The translations under genes were made by a program, and so were the position numbers. This document shows positions 10,872 to 20,313 of a DNA stretch of 64,000 nt, one piece after another; positions within the stretch are counted from its first letter, which is position 1, and each line of letters opens with the position of its first letter. The notes beneath the pieces are model-generated. The model did not search any database. It was not told the DNA's origin and worked only from the letters and a program-made list of their open reading frames with translations. Source of the DNA: Mytilus edulis (lineage: Eukaryota > Mollusca > Bivalvia > Mytilida > Mytilidae); NCBI RefSeq assembly GCF_963676685.1, contig NC_092350.1, forward strand, positions 37,910,873 to 37,974,872, in the 5' to 3' direction.

Positions 10872-11480
10872 ATGGCAAGCCGTGTTGCTATTTATTCTTA
10901 CTTCAAGATATCTCATAAACTTTATAAGATATCTTATATAGTTTATAAGATTTATAAGATATCTCATATAGTTTATAAGATATCTTATTAAGTTTATAAG
11001 ATATCTCATAATTTATCAGATATCTTATATAATTGTCTTTATACTACGGAAGCCTGGAGCTGCCTTGTATTATTGTTTATAACTAAACCATAAATGATAA
11101 TCATCGCGATAATGTTTTGTATATTGCAATACGACGCCTTATTTATCGCAATATTTCGATATATTTAACAACAAGGCACTTTATTTAGCGCAATGATTTT
11201 TTATATTTAACAGTAAGAAGACTTAATTATCGCAAGAATTTGCTTTATTTAATAAGACGACTTATTTATCGCAATAGTTCGCTATATCTAACAACAAGGC
11301 ACCATATTTAGAGCAATGCATTGCTATATTTAAAAAGAAGAAGCCTTAATTATCGTTATTATTTGTTATATCTAACAACAAGACGTCTTAGTTATCGCAA
11401 TGATTTGCTCTAGACACCTTATATATCGCCATACTGACAAGATGCCTTAGTTATCGCAAGATTTTGATTTTAATATATAT
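10872..11480 (-). mobile_element. Inverted copy of the TAAGATATCTTA element
   Basis: This is the reverse complement of the element at 29546-30420. On the plus strand it starts with GGCAAGCCG, then an array of palindromic ATAAGATATCTTATA units (10907-11030), then GGAAGCCTGGAGCTGCC, then a degenerate tandem array with TTATCGCAAT and AACAACAAG motifs. The order is exactly opposite to the 29-30 kb copies. No protein is encoded. Other open frames here are translations of the palindromic array. Confidence 0.75.
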
Positions 11481-11509
11481 TCCCACACTTCAGACTGTCT
11501 ATCAACTCC

Positions 11510-12325
11510 AGCAAAATTTCCTTAAAATTACTAAATCGGGGACAGCATCCCAACAACAGGTTGTCCGATTTGTCTGAAAATTTCAGGGCAGAAAGATCTT
11601 CACCTATTAAACAATTTAATTCCTTGTCAGATTTACTCTAAATGCTTTGGTTTCAGAGATATAAGCCAAAATATACATTTTATCCCTATGTTATATTTTC
11701 AGCCATGGCGGCTATCTTGGTTGGTTGGCCGGGTCATCGGACACATTTTTAAACTAGATATCACAATGATGATTGTGACCAAGTTTGGTCAAATTTGGCC
11801 AAGTAGTTTCAGAGGAGAAGATTTTTGTAAAAGTTTACGGACGACGGACGACGGACGCGAAGTGATGAGAAAAGCTCACATGACCTTTCAGGTCAGATGA
11901 GCTAAAACTATTCAAGATAATAACCAAAATCTGAATTTTTTTCTTAAAATTACAAATTCAGGGGCAGCAATCCAGCAATGGATTGCCTGAATGGTCTGAA
12001 AGTTGCAGGGCAGATAGATCTTGACCAAAGAACAATTTTGTTTTTGAAAGATTTGCTTGAAATGCTTTGGGTTTAGATATATGAACCAAAATCTAAATTT
12101 TACCCCTATGTTCTAATTTTAGCCATGGCGGCCATCTTGGTTGGTTGGCCGGGTCACCGGACACATTTTTTTAACAAGATACCCTAATGATGATTGTGAC
12201 CTAGTTTGGTTAAATTTGGCCCAGTAGTTTCAGAGGAGAAGATTTTTGTAAAAGTTTACGGACGACGGACACCGCCAAGTGATAAGAAAAGCTCTCTTGG
12301 CCCTTTGGGCCAAGTGAGCTAAAAA
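11510..12325 (+). repeat. Tandem pair of a ~420-bp repeat ending in a hairpin
   Basis: Two diverged copies (about 11521-11905 and 11943-12325) share TTAAAATTA, GATCTT, GCCATGGCGGC, CTTGGTTGGTTGGCCGGGTC, CAGAGGAGAAGATTTTTGTA and a GACGGACGACGGAC run. Each ends in a 31-nt hairpin beginning AGCTC and ending GAGCT (11873-11903 and 12290-12320), followed by AAAA. Two stem pairs are changed on both strands between the copies. Confidence 0.8.
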
Positions 12326-12574
12326 GGAAGAGGCGGAAGACATTTGTCTCCCCAGAACTTTTTCGAGCGAAAAGAACAAAAGAACGAAAAAAAAATATCA
12401 AGAATTCAAGAATAAAATAACTGTTCCGCATGAATGCACACGGGTTTTAGGGGGATTATGAGAGGTGACCTTTGGTGACACCCGTCGCTCACACTCAAGA
12501 TAAAAGTCTATTGGGATTGTAGAAGTACATGTTTGCCTATACCACCCGGCTATTCTACTGACACATTTATGCAG

Positions 12575-13285
12575 TATGTATATATGGTGTCTCTGACTGA
12601 TAAATACAGTCTGTATATATGGTGTCTGTGGTTATAAGATGTTGTCTGTGGTTGTTAGATGTAGTCTTTACATTGTATCTGTTGTCGTTAGATGTAGTCC
12701 ATATATGGCGTCTGTGGTAGTTAGCTTTAGTCTTTACATGGTGTCTGTGGTAGTTAGATACAGTCTGTATATATGGTGTATGTGGTAGTTAGATAAAGTC
12801 TTTATATGGTGTCTGTGGTAGTTAGAAGTCTGTATATATATGGTGTCTGTGGTTGTGAGATGTAGTCTTTACATGGTATCTGTTGTTGTTAGATGTAGTC
12901 TATATATGGCGTCTGTGGTAGTTAGCTTTAGTCTTTACATTGTGTCTGTGGTAGTTAGATAAAGTCTGTATATATGGTGTATGTGGTAGTTAGATAAAGT
13001 CTTTATATGGTGTCTGTGGTAGTTAGAAGTCTGTATATAAATGGTGTCTGTGGTTGTTAAATGTAGACTTTATATGGTATCTGTGGTAGGTAGATGTAGT
13101 CTTTATATGGTGTCTGTGGTAGTAAGATAAAGTATGTATATATTAGGTGTATGTGGTTGTTAGGTGTAGTCTTTATTTGGTGTCTGTGGTTATTAGATGT
13201 AGTCTATATATGGTGACTGTGGTAGTTAGATACTGTCTACGTATAACAAAATAGAAGTTATCTTTATATGGTGTCTGTTTTTGAT
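12575..13285 (+). repeat. Minisatellite, ~33-38 bp unit (left block)
   Basis: Tandem variants of GTCTGTATATATGGTGTCTG followed by TGGTAGTTAGATAAA. The array is interrupted by the hammerhead dimer, continues briefly at 13742-13794, is interrupted again by the Penelope-like insertion, and resumes at 15771-16235. It is not coding on either strand, although it opens frames there. Confidence 0.9.
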
Positions 13286-13309
13286 TAACTGTTAACTATT
13301 TTGATTTGA

Positions 13310-13353
13310 GCGTCACTGATGAGTCTTATGTAGACGAAACGCGCGTCTGGCGT
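13310..13353 (+). ncRNA. Hammerhead ribozyme, type I, copy 1
   Basis: All core elements are visible: stem I GCGTCA (13310-13315) with TGGCGT (13348-13353, two G-U pairs); CTGATGA at 13316-13322; stem II GTCT / AGAC around loop TATGT; GAA at 13336-13338; the palindromic short stem III ACGCGCGT at 13339-13346; cleavage after C13347. The very short self-complementary stem III implies that it works best as a dimer. Confidence 0.9.
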
Positions 13354-13392
13354 ATAAAATTAAAATCCTGGTACTTTTGATAACTATTTACA

Positions 13393-13460
13393 CCACTGGG
13401 TCGATGCCACTGCTGGTGGACGTTTCGTCCCCGAGGGTATCACCAGCCCAGTAGTCAGCA
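13393..13460. other. Nested hairpin in retrozyme body
   Basis: ACTGCTGGTG pairs with CACCAGCCCAGT with one bulge, and inside it GGACG pairs with CGTCC around a TTT loop. This may structure the circular RNA between the ribozymes. It is predicted by eye only. Confidence 0.55.
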
Positions 13461-13664
13461 CTTCGGTGTTGACATGAATATCAATTATATGGTCATTTTT
13501 ATAAATTTTCTGTTTACAAAACTTTGAATTTTTCGAAAAACTAAGGATTTTCTTACCCCAGGAGTAGATTACCTTAGCCGTATTTGGCACAACTTTTTGG
13601 AATTTTGGATCCTCAATGCTCTTCAACTTTGTATTTATTTGACTTTTTAACTATTTTGATTTGA

Positions 13665-13708
13665 GCGTCACTGATGAGTCTTATGTAGACGAAACGCGCG
13701 TCTGGCGT
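13665..13708 (+). ncRNA. Hammerhead ribozyme, type I, copy 2
   Basis: Identical to copy 1 in every core position: GCGTCA, CTGATGA at 13671-13677, GTCT-TATGT-AGAC, GAA at 13691-13693, ACGCGCGT, cleavage after C13702, TGGCGT. Identity of the two copies argues for recent formation as a tandem unit. Confidence 0.9.
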
Positions 13709-13795
13709 ATAAAATTAAAATCCTGGTACTTTTGATAACTATTTGTTAGATACAGTCTGTATATGGTGTCTCTGTTTGTTAGATACAGTCTGTAT

Positions 13796-15769
13796 TGAAA
13801 ACCCGTCTAAAAGAAATAATTCACAATGCTTTTCATCATAAAAATGGTAGCATACGCTATAAATTTATCACTTTGGGATACCATAAGGCATATTTTGTTA
13901 ATAAGAAACAAAAGGGTAAAACATACTACACAGAGGAACAAGTGATCAGTATGCTAGAGTTTCTTATTGACAACATATTTGTTGAATTTGGAGGTAGACT
14001 TTTTCAACAAATTGTCGGCATTCCTATGGGAACGAACTGTGCGCCTCTCCTTGCCGACCTCTTCTTATTTTCATATGAATCGGAGTTCCTTCAGACACTT
14101 GTCAAAAACAAGAAGATCAAAGAAGCCAGGTTATTTAATTTCACTTTCAGATATATTGATGATGTTCTTTCCATTAACAATCCGAACTTTTCTGATTGGA
14201 TTCCATTAATATACCCACCAGAACTAGAAATTAAAGAGACCACAGACACGGCTTCCTCTGCCTCATTTTTAGACTTATACCTCGAATTTGACATACACAG
14301 TCATCTCAGTACCAGAATCTATGACAAACGAGACGATTTTAATTTTGAAATTATCAATTTCCCCCACCTTAGTAGTAATATACCAACTTCACCTGCATAT
14401 GGAATATACATTTCCCAACTTATTAGGTATTCAAGAGCTTGCAGCTCCTATTCAGACTTTGTAAAACGTCACCAGTGTCTGAGCAGAAAATTGATGAACC
14501 AGGGGTATGTCAAAGAACGTCTCGTCCTTTTTCTAAAAAAGTTCATCGGAAGATACCCAGAACTTGTTGATAAATATTGCGTATCAACTTCACAAATAAT
14601 ACAAGATGGTCTTGAAGTATAGATTTTGCGTACTGACGTTTGTTATCATCTTAATTACGTATTATAGTATTCTTTTATATGTCTTTTTTAGATATTCATT
14701 TGAAGTGACTCTGTGGTTACGTAAAACCACATACTTTGAACGGCAAAATTATTTCATTTATTGATATTACTTTTACTTAGTGATCTTGACATACTATGAA
14801 TGACTAAACTATTTTATTCAATAAGACTACTTTTTCTGTTTAGTCTGTTTTTTATGATAAACATTTGACGTGAAACTGTACTTATGTATCCCGTCATACT
14901 TTGAACCACACCATTATTTTATTTATTATTATTACTTTTACTGTTAAATCTGGTTTTTGTTATATCTACTTTACGTGAGTCTGCATTTATGTATGCCGTC
15001 ATACGACAAAATAATTATTTTTATGTCTACCTGTGCGAATTTCAAACGCGCAATTTTACACCAGTAATGAAAACCTTCTATCATTTATAGGTAGACTTTA
15101 CATAGATAAATTCAACCGTATTTGACGTGAAACTGTACTTATGTGTCCCGTCATACTTTGAACCACACCATTATTTTATTTATTATTTTTACTGTAAGTC
15201 TGTTTTTTGTTATATCTACTTTACGTGAGTCTGCATTTATGTATGCCGTCATACGACAAAATTATTTTTATGTCTACCTGTGCGTATTTCAAACGCGCAA
15301 TTTTACACCAGTAATGAAAACCTTCTTTCATTTATGGGTAGACTTTACATAGATAAATTCAGCCGTATAAGAAAAGCAAAATGAGAATGGTAAATTTGAT
15401 GTATGCCTTTTTGTGCTACTTTGTTACATTTGTTGTTTATGTAGTGATATTAAGATGATAACACAATATTGACTGTTGTACCCCTATATTTGACATTTTT
15501 ACTCTTTGAGTATGTTTGTTTTGTTCATGCATCGTTGACAATGTAATGGAATTTGATGCGACTGTCATACAAGTGAGAGGTTTAGCTAGCTATAAAACCA
15601 GGTTCAATCCACCATTTTCTACATTAGAAAATGCCTGTACCAAGTCAGGAATATGACAGTTGTTATCCATTCGTTTGATGTGTTTGGACTTTTGATTTTG
15701 CCTTTTGATTTTTGATTTTCCTTTTTGAATTTTCCTCGGAGTTCAGTATTTTTGTGTTTTTACTTTTTT
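13796..15769 (+). mobile_element. 5'-truncated Penelope-like element in minisatellite
   Basis: The left end abuts the satellite string CTGTAT at 13790-13795 and the right end abuts another CTGTAT at 15770-15775, a probable 6-bp target duplication. The element comprises the RT reading frame to 14622, then a 1.1-kb noncoding tail. The tail includes an internal near-repeat (GTGAAACTGTACTTATGT at about 14870 and 15128) and ends with the TGCCTGTACCAAGTCAGGAA ... CCTCGGAGTTCAGTATTT module. Confidence 0.75.
13797..14622 (+). pseudogene. Reverse transcriptase, Penelope-like, N-terminally truncated
   Basis: About 275 residues open to a TAG at 14620, with no ATG at the left edge because the frame begins at the insertion junction. 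Visible RT motifs are the turn IPMGTNCAPLLADLFL (motif B region), FRYIDDVLSINN (motif C, catalytic DD of YIDD), then the thumb block YGIYISQLIRYSRACSSY. The motif A aspartate, the fingers and any GIY-YIG endonuclease would lie upstream and are missing. The frame itself has no stops, so the copy is young but dead on arrival. Assignment to Penelope-like rather than another non-LTR class is from recalled family resemblance. Confidence 0.75.
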
Positions 15770-15770
15770 C

Positions 15771-16235
15771 TGTATATGGTGTCTCTGTTTGTTAGATACA
15801 GTCTGTATATGGTGTCTCTGATTGTTAGATACAGTCTGTATATGGTGTCTTCGGTTAATATATTAAGTCTGTATATGATGTCTTTGATTATTAGATTAAG
15901 TCTGTATATTCTGTCTGTGGTTGTTAGATGCAGTCTACATATGGTGTCTCTGGTTGTTAAATGTAGTATGTATATGATGTCTGTGGTTATTAGATTAAGT
16001 CTGTATATTCTGTCTATGGTTGTTAGATGCAGTCTACATATGGTGTCTCTGGTTGTTAAATGTAGTATGTATATGATGTCTGTGGTTATTAGATAGTCTG
16101 TATATGGTGGCTGTGGTGTTAGATACGGGCTGTATGTGGTTGTTAGGCACAGTCTGTATTTGGTTTCTTGGGTTGCAAGATGCATTCCGTATATGATGTA
16201 GGTGGTTGTTAGATAATGTTTACGTATAAAAAAAA
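15771..16235 (+). repeat. Minisatellite, right block
   Basis: Continuation of the array at 12575, with unit TCTGTATATGGTGTCTCTG followed by TTTGTTAGATACAG (33 bp). Later units are more diverged, with TATGATGTCTGTGGTTATTAG variants in a two-unit higher-order pattern. Confidence 0.9.
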
Positions 16236-17960
16236 AAAGTAGAACATGTGGTGTGATTGCAAATGATACAAACTCTCAAGGGGGCCCAAAACAATGAAGT
16301 GTTACAACTTCAAAATCGTATAAGGGGAAAAGAGGGAGGTACATGTAATAGTAAATGTATGTTTTCAATTATTTAGTGACAAGGATTGAGTTTTAAAGGT
16401 ATGCAAATGAAAATTATTGCTTTTCGTGTGTTTATTATTTACAATCAATTCTATACGATATGGCAGCGAACACAATCATGATCATGATGTGATGTGATTT
16501 AAACCTGCTTTGAAAATTAAGCAACACTGATCTTTATTTTTAACTTGATACTCCGAAAGGTTGTCGTGCAGAAGGACACAGGTTACCATACAAAGTCCCA
16601 TTAACTAGTACGATTGGGCTGACCAGTATTTTTCCTATTGAACAATTACTTGCTAGGAATCGAATGTTTATCCGTAGTACGAACATATGATATGACAATT
16701 GCATGTCTTTTGCTGGACTTCTGATGTACGTAGTTTTACATTTATGTCAAGGTAGCACTGCACAGTTAGAAAAATATTAATTAAAATTGAACCACAAAAT
16801 GTTTTATCATTTTCTATTCCTGGCTTTCTAATACATTAACCTAACTGTTTGTGTTATACATTTTCAAATGTATGTAATCAATAACTTCCATAGATTTGAT
16901 TTTCAAAAGTTAAAAGGGTGAAATTTGATTCCTTTTTTGTGTATCCATGGGAACATTTTGCATTTATTTACATAACATATTGCAAAAAGAAGGGTGAAAA
17001 TGTCACATATTCCCCCAAAATTTGAATCAAACTAGAAATTCAATGCCTTTGAGTGATACCTTTTCAGAAACTGATCACATTAATTTATTTAATGATCAAA
17101 TAAAAAATGTGTGTCTTTCGCCCCGTTTTTGTCGCAAAATTAATCCTTAAGTTCGTGCGACAAAAAGTTGTAATTAATATTACAATAATTGACAAACCAA
17201 TGCCTGGTCTGGATATGCAAAGACAGACTATCATACAGAAAACAGGCCATATTTCATACATTACATACTCTTGATATTCTTATAAACCAACTATGAAGGC
17301 TATTTTAATCATCTTAATCATCAGCTATCCAAAAAAAGAATTTTATTGAACACTAGCTTTTATATTTGAAAAAGTGACCAAAATGCGAAACTACACACCG
17401 AACTGTGGAGTGCTACCTAAATCATAGTTGTGGTGTAAATAGGAAAAACTAATGTACATGAATGTCGTGTATTTCCAGTACTTATTATATCACTGTATTG
17501 ATCATGAGTTCTTTCTGTGAGTGTATTAGTAAAGTGCGTTGCTTTAAGCTTAGTCCATTATTATGCAAATGTATTTTTTGTGAAACAAAAATTTGACAAA
17601 CTCAGTGGTAGATCCAGAAATTTTCATGAATGGGGGCCAATTGAATGCCTAAGTGGGGGCCCGCTCCGGTCATGATTCATGCATTTCCTGTATAAGCAAA
17701 TAAAATTTCTCCCAAAAATAGTTCATGCATGTAGGTTCTCAGATACTATCAGATATCATCTCGTAAATTTAAACCAAGTCATTCTGAAAAGCACTTAATG
17801 TGTTACTCTCTTTTTTTTGTTTTCACTGGCATTTAATTTCAGTTATTTTATAAGAATCATTTGGTAATGCATGCAATTAGCGTCTCCTACGTGACAATCT
17901 TTAACAATATAACTTACTATTAGAAACAAAAACACACTAATAAATTTTAGTATTTGGTAC
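16236..17960. other. Long noncoding stretch
   Basis: No gene was found. A short GC-rich patch at 17620-17680 (GGGGGCC, GTGGGGGCCCGCTCCGG) looks like the edge of a repeat. Remaining open frames are under 60 codons. Confidence 0.4.
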
Positions 17961-17968
17961 AGGTAAAA

Positions 17969-18215
17969 ATGAGAAAGGAAATGGGGAATGTGTCAAAGCG
18001 TTAACAACCCGACCATAGAGCAAACAACAGCCGAAGGCCACCAATTGGTCTTCAATGTAGCGAGAAACTCCCACACCCGTAGGCGTCCTTCAGCTGGCCC
18101 CTTAAAAAATATGTAAACTAGTACAGTGATAATGGACGTCATACTAAACTCCGAATTATAAACAAGAAACTAAAATTAAAAATCATACAAGACTAACAAA
18201 GGCCAGAGGTAGAGT
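17969..18215 (-). repeat. Partial copy of the GGCCAGCTGAAGGA repeat
   Basis: On the minus strand it carries the same landmarks as 19680-19900 and 33840-34100: GGCCTTTGTTAGTCTTGTA, GTATGACGTCCATTATCAC, GGGGCCAGCTGAAGGACGCC, CTACATTGAAGACCAATTGG, CTCTATGGTCGGGTTGTT. It is a truncated dispersed repeat near the left end of the Ngaro element. Confidence 0.75.
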
Positions 18216-18650
18216 GTCGCTTTGCTACAGTTGAACACAGAACAGTTAAATGCTGAATAAAGGAGAGAACTCTTTTTCTCAGAAAACACAGGCAAACATT
18301 CAAACAATCTATTCACTCAGAACTGTGTCCACACCTGTTTCTCTAGTAAAACTTGACATGTTTTCTTTAATAAGTCTATAGATGGCTGCTTGCAGACGGA
18401 ATGTGCAGGTTGAAAAAAACATAAATAGTTAAAACGGCTTAAACCGACAAATCTATGTAACAATAAAGCAACATTAGGTAATATGACTCTAGGCATTTCA
18501 TTTGCCAGGTTATTTCTATACCAACTTTTATCTACTGTGTAACTACAATAACATGCCCTATATACCTTGGAATCGAAAGTGGATAATGACAAAATCTAAT
18601 GATTTGTTAGACTACATACAACTAAAGTATGTTTTATTGTGCAGTAATAT

Positions 18651-18854
18651 AAATATAATTTCTTTCGTTTGAACGTAGTGAATAAGAGTGAAATTATTTT
18701 CTCTTGTTTGTTCATGATGTATGTAGGTGTCGTGCTTATCGCACGGTCATTTTTCCCGCCAAAACGGGGGTTTTTGGTCATTCAGCACGACAGCGCCGAA
18801 CCGTCAACACACATTTATCCAAAGTTTAATTCTTAAGTAAGTTGGTAAATTTTT
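18651..18854 (+). repeat. Ngaro terminal repeat A1
   Basis: Identical by eye to A2. It contains nested inverted motifs (GTCGTGCT / AGCACGAC, GTGC-TTATC-GCAC, CCCG / CGGG) likely to be the recombinase recognition structure. The gag ATG follows after four bases. Confidence 0.9.
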
Positions 18855-18858
18855 TGAA

Positions 18859-19215
18859 ATGTCGGACCCTGAAGAGATGGAAACCCCAGAACAGGAGGTG
18901 TCTCTTAGAGACGTTATGAAAGCTGTAAAAACCCAGGGTGAATTTAACGAAAAACTTAGGAAAGACATTTCCGAATTAAAACATGAAGTTCACGGGTCTA
19001 CCGTTGCAGTTGCTTCCCAGGTTAAAAAGTTAAAAACACAATCTCAATATATTTGGAAATATGAGGGAAATAAGGTTCAATTTCTACTAAATACTGAATT
19101 TTTAGAAGACCTGACACAAGCTATTTGGGCCATTGATAATTCAAAGACCGACTACGCACGGGAAACTATTACTGAAGTAATTGACAAGATTAAAAGACGA
19201 AATAAACTTAAAGAT
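18859..19215 (+). pseudogene. Ngaro gag-like ORF1, N-terminal part
   Basis: Starts MSDPEEMETPEQE directly after repeat A1. It has a charged, coiled-coil-like segment (residues 20-65, EFNEKLRKDISELKHEV) followed by YEGNKVQFLLNTEF, a block usual in gag-like proteins of DIRS-group elements. The frame runs into nested repeat sequence and stops at 19233. The rest of the protein resumes at about 19912 in a different register. Confidence 0.8.
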
Positions 19216-19908
19216 TGCATATTTTGGCTTTAACATTGATTCACTGATAGGGTCTTTGCATCGGAACTAAACACATTTATTTCTAAAAAAACAGTTGTTG
19301 GCATGACACGGGTTATGTTCTTCTCATATATTTTATGATAGTATGATACTAAACCCCTAACGGGAGGGATTGTACCTGATATTCATATGATGAAGACATA
19401 ATCTTTCAATCAGTTTAATTGAGGTCTGGAGCTGGCATGTCAGTTAACTGCTAGTAGTCTGTTGTTATTTATGTATTATTGTCATTTTATTTATTTTCTT
19501 TTGTTACATCTTTTGACATCAGACTCGGACTTCTCTTGAACTGAATTTTAATGTGCGTATTGTTATTCTTTTACTTTTCTACATTGGCTAGAGGTATAGG
19601 GGGAGGGTTGAGATCTCATAAACATGTTTAACCCCGCCGCAATTTTGCGCCTGTCCCAAGTCAGGAGCCTCTGGCCTGTGTTAGTCTTGTATGATTTTAA
19701 ATTTTAGTTTCTTGTGTATAATTCGGAGTTTAGTATGACGTCCATTATCACTGTACTATTATGCATATTTTAGGGGCCAGCTGAAGGACACCTACGGGTG
19801 CGGGAATTCTCGCTACATTGAAGACCCATTGGTTGCCTTCGGCTGTTGTTTGCTCTATGGTCGGGTGGTTGTCGCTTTGACATATTCACCATTTCCTTTC
19901 TCAATTTT
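19216..19908 (+). mobile_element. Nested ~690-bp noncoding repeat in gag
   Basis: It matches 33337-34100 end to end: TTAAAGATTGCATATTTTGG at the left, CCCCTAACGGGAGGGATTGT, GAGGTATAGGGG, AACCCCGC, GGGGCCAGCTGAAGGAC, and a right end CTCAATTTTATTG. The only copies in the window with this left end are this one and the 33-kb one. Flanking AAGATTG strings at 19218 and 19916 hint at a target duplication but are not conclusive, because the left one also belongs to the repeat. Confidence 0.8.
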
Positions 19909-19911
19909 ATT

Positions 19912-20313
19912 GTTAAGATTGCCGATAGTAGTGAAGGGGGTTGGGAGACTGTTAGGCAATATGAAAGTAATCCAGTGGCCAGTAACTCCGACGATGAGAG
20001 CAAAATTAATAAAGCTGAGAGTAGGGCGATACGTAAACGTAATGCAAAAGGAAAAAAGTCTGCTTCTAAGAAGGCTAATTATTCTGCTCCCAGTACTCCT
20101 TCTCAATTTGTTGATACTTTCCAAACAAAAAATCAGCCCTTTCGTGAACCCCAGTCATGGTACAATGGTCAAGCCTTGTATCAAAATCAACCCAGCACGA
20201 GCGGATATCAACGACAAAATAGACAAGGAGCATGTTATGGTTGTGGATCGTTCCAGCACTGGAGAAGCCAGTGTCCCTTCAATCCCAGACCTATCCAGCC
20301 AAAATCGAAATAG
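19912..20313 (+). pseudogene. Ngaro gag-like ORF1, C-terminal part with zinc knuckle
   Basis: Resumes as KIADSSEGGWETVRQYE and continues through a basic segment (KRNAKGKKSASKK) to a retroviral-type zinc knuckle CYGCGSFQHWRSQC (C-x2-C-x4-H-x4-C), ending at a stop at 20311-20313. Nucleic-acid binding by the knuckle is established for the motif. The segment overlaps the start of the RT frame, as is common in these elements. Confidence 0.8.

Larger units (their letters stand above)
13293..13745 (+). mobile_element. Retrozyme-like dimer (two hammerheads, 355-bp unit)
   Basis: A direct repeat of about 98 bp (13293-13390 and 13648-13745) each holds a complete hammerhead. The spacing of cleavage sites is 355 nt (13347/13348 to 13702/13703). 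The interval contains CACTGGGTCGATGCC, a hairpin around GGACGTTTCGTCC, and CTCAATGCTCTTCAACTTTG. No protein is encoded. Such tandem hammerhead units are known as animal retrozymes and from Penelope-like elements, and they yield small circular RNAs. That this copy is transcribed is inference. Confidence 0.8.

Noticed and set aside
15725-16185. Open frames of 120-140 codons on both strands
   Set aside because: They are translations of the 33-bp minisatellite, with periodic LYMVSL / RDTIYRL peptides and no gene context.
19829-20236. Upstream extension of the RT frame
   Set aside because: It overlaps gag and the nested repeat in another register; its peptides have no RT similarity before about 20255.
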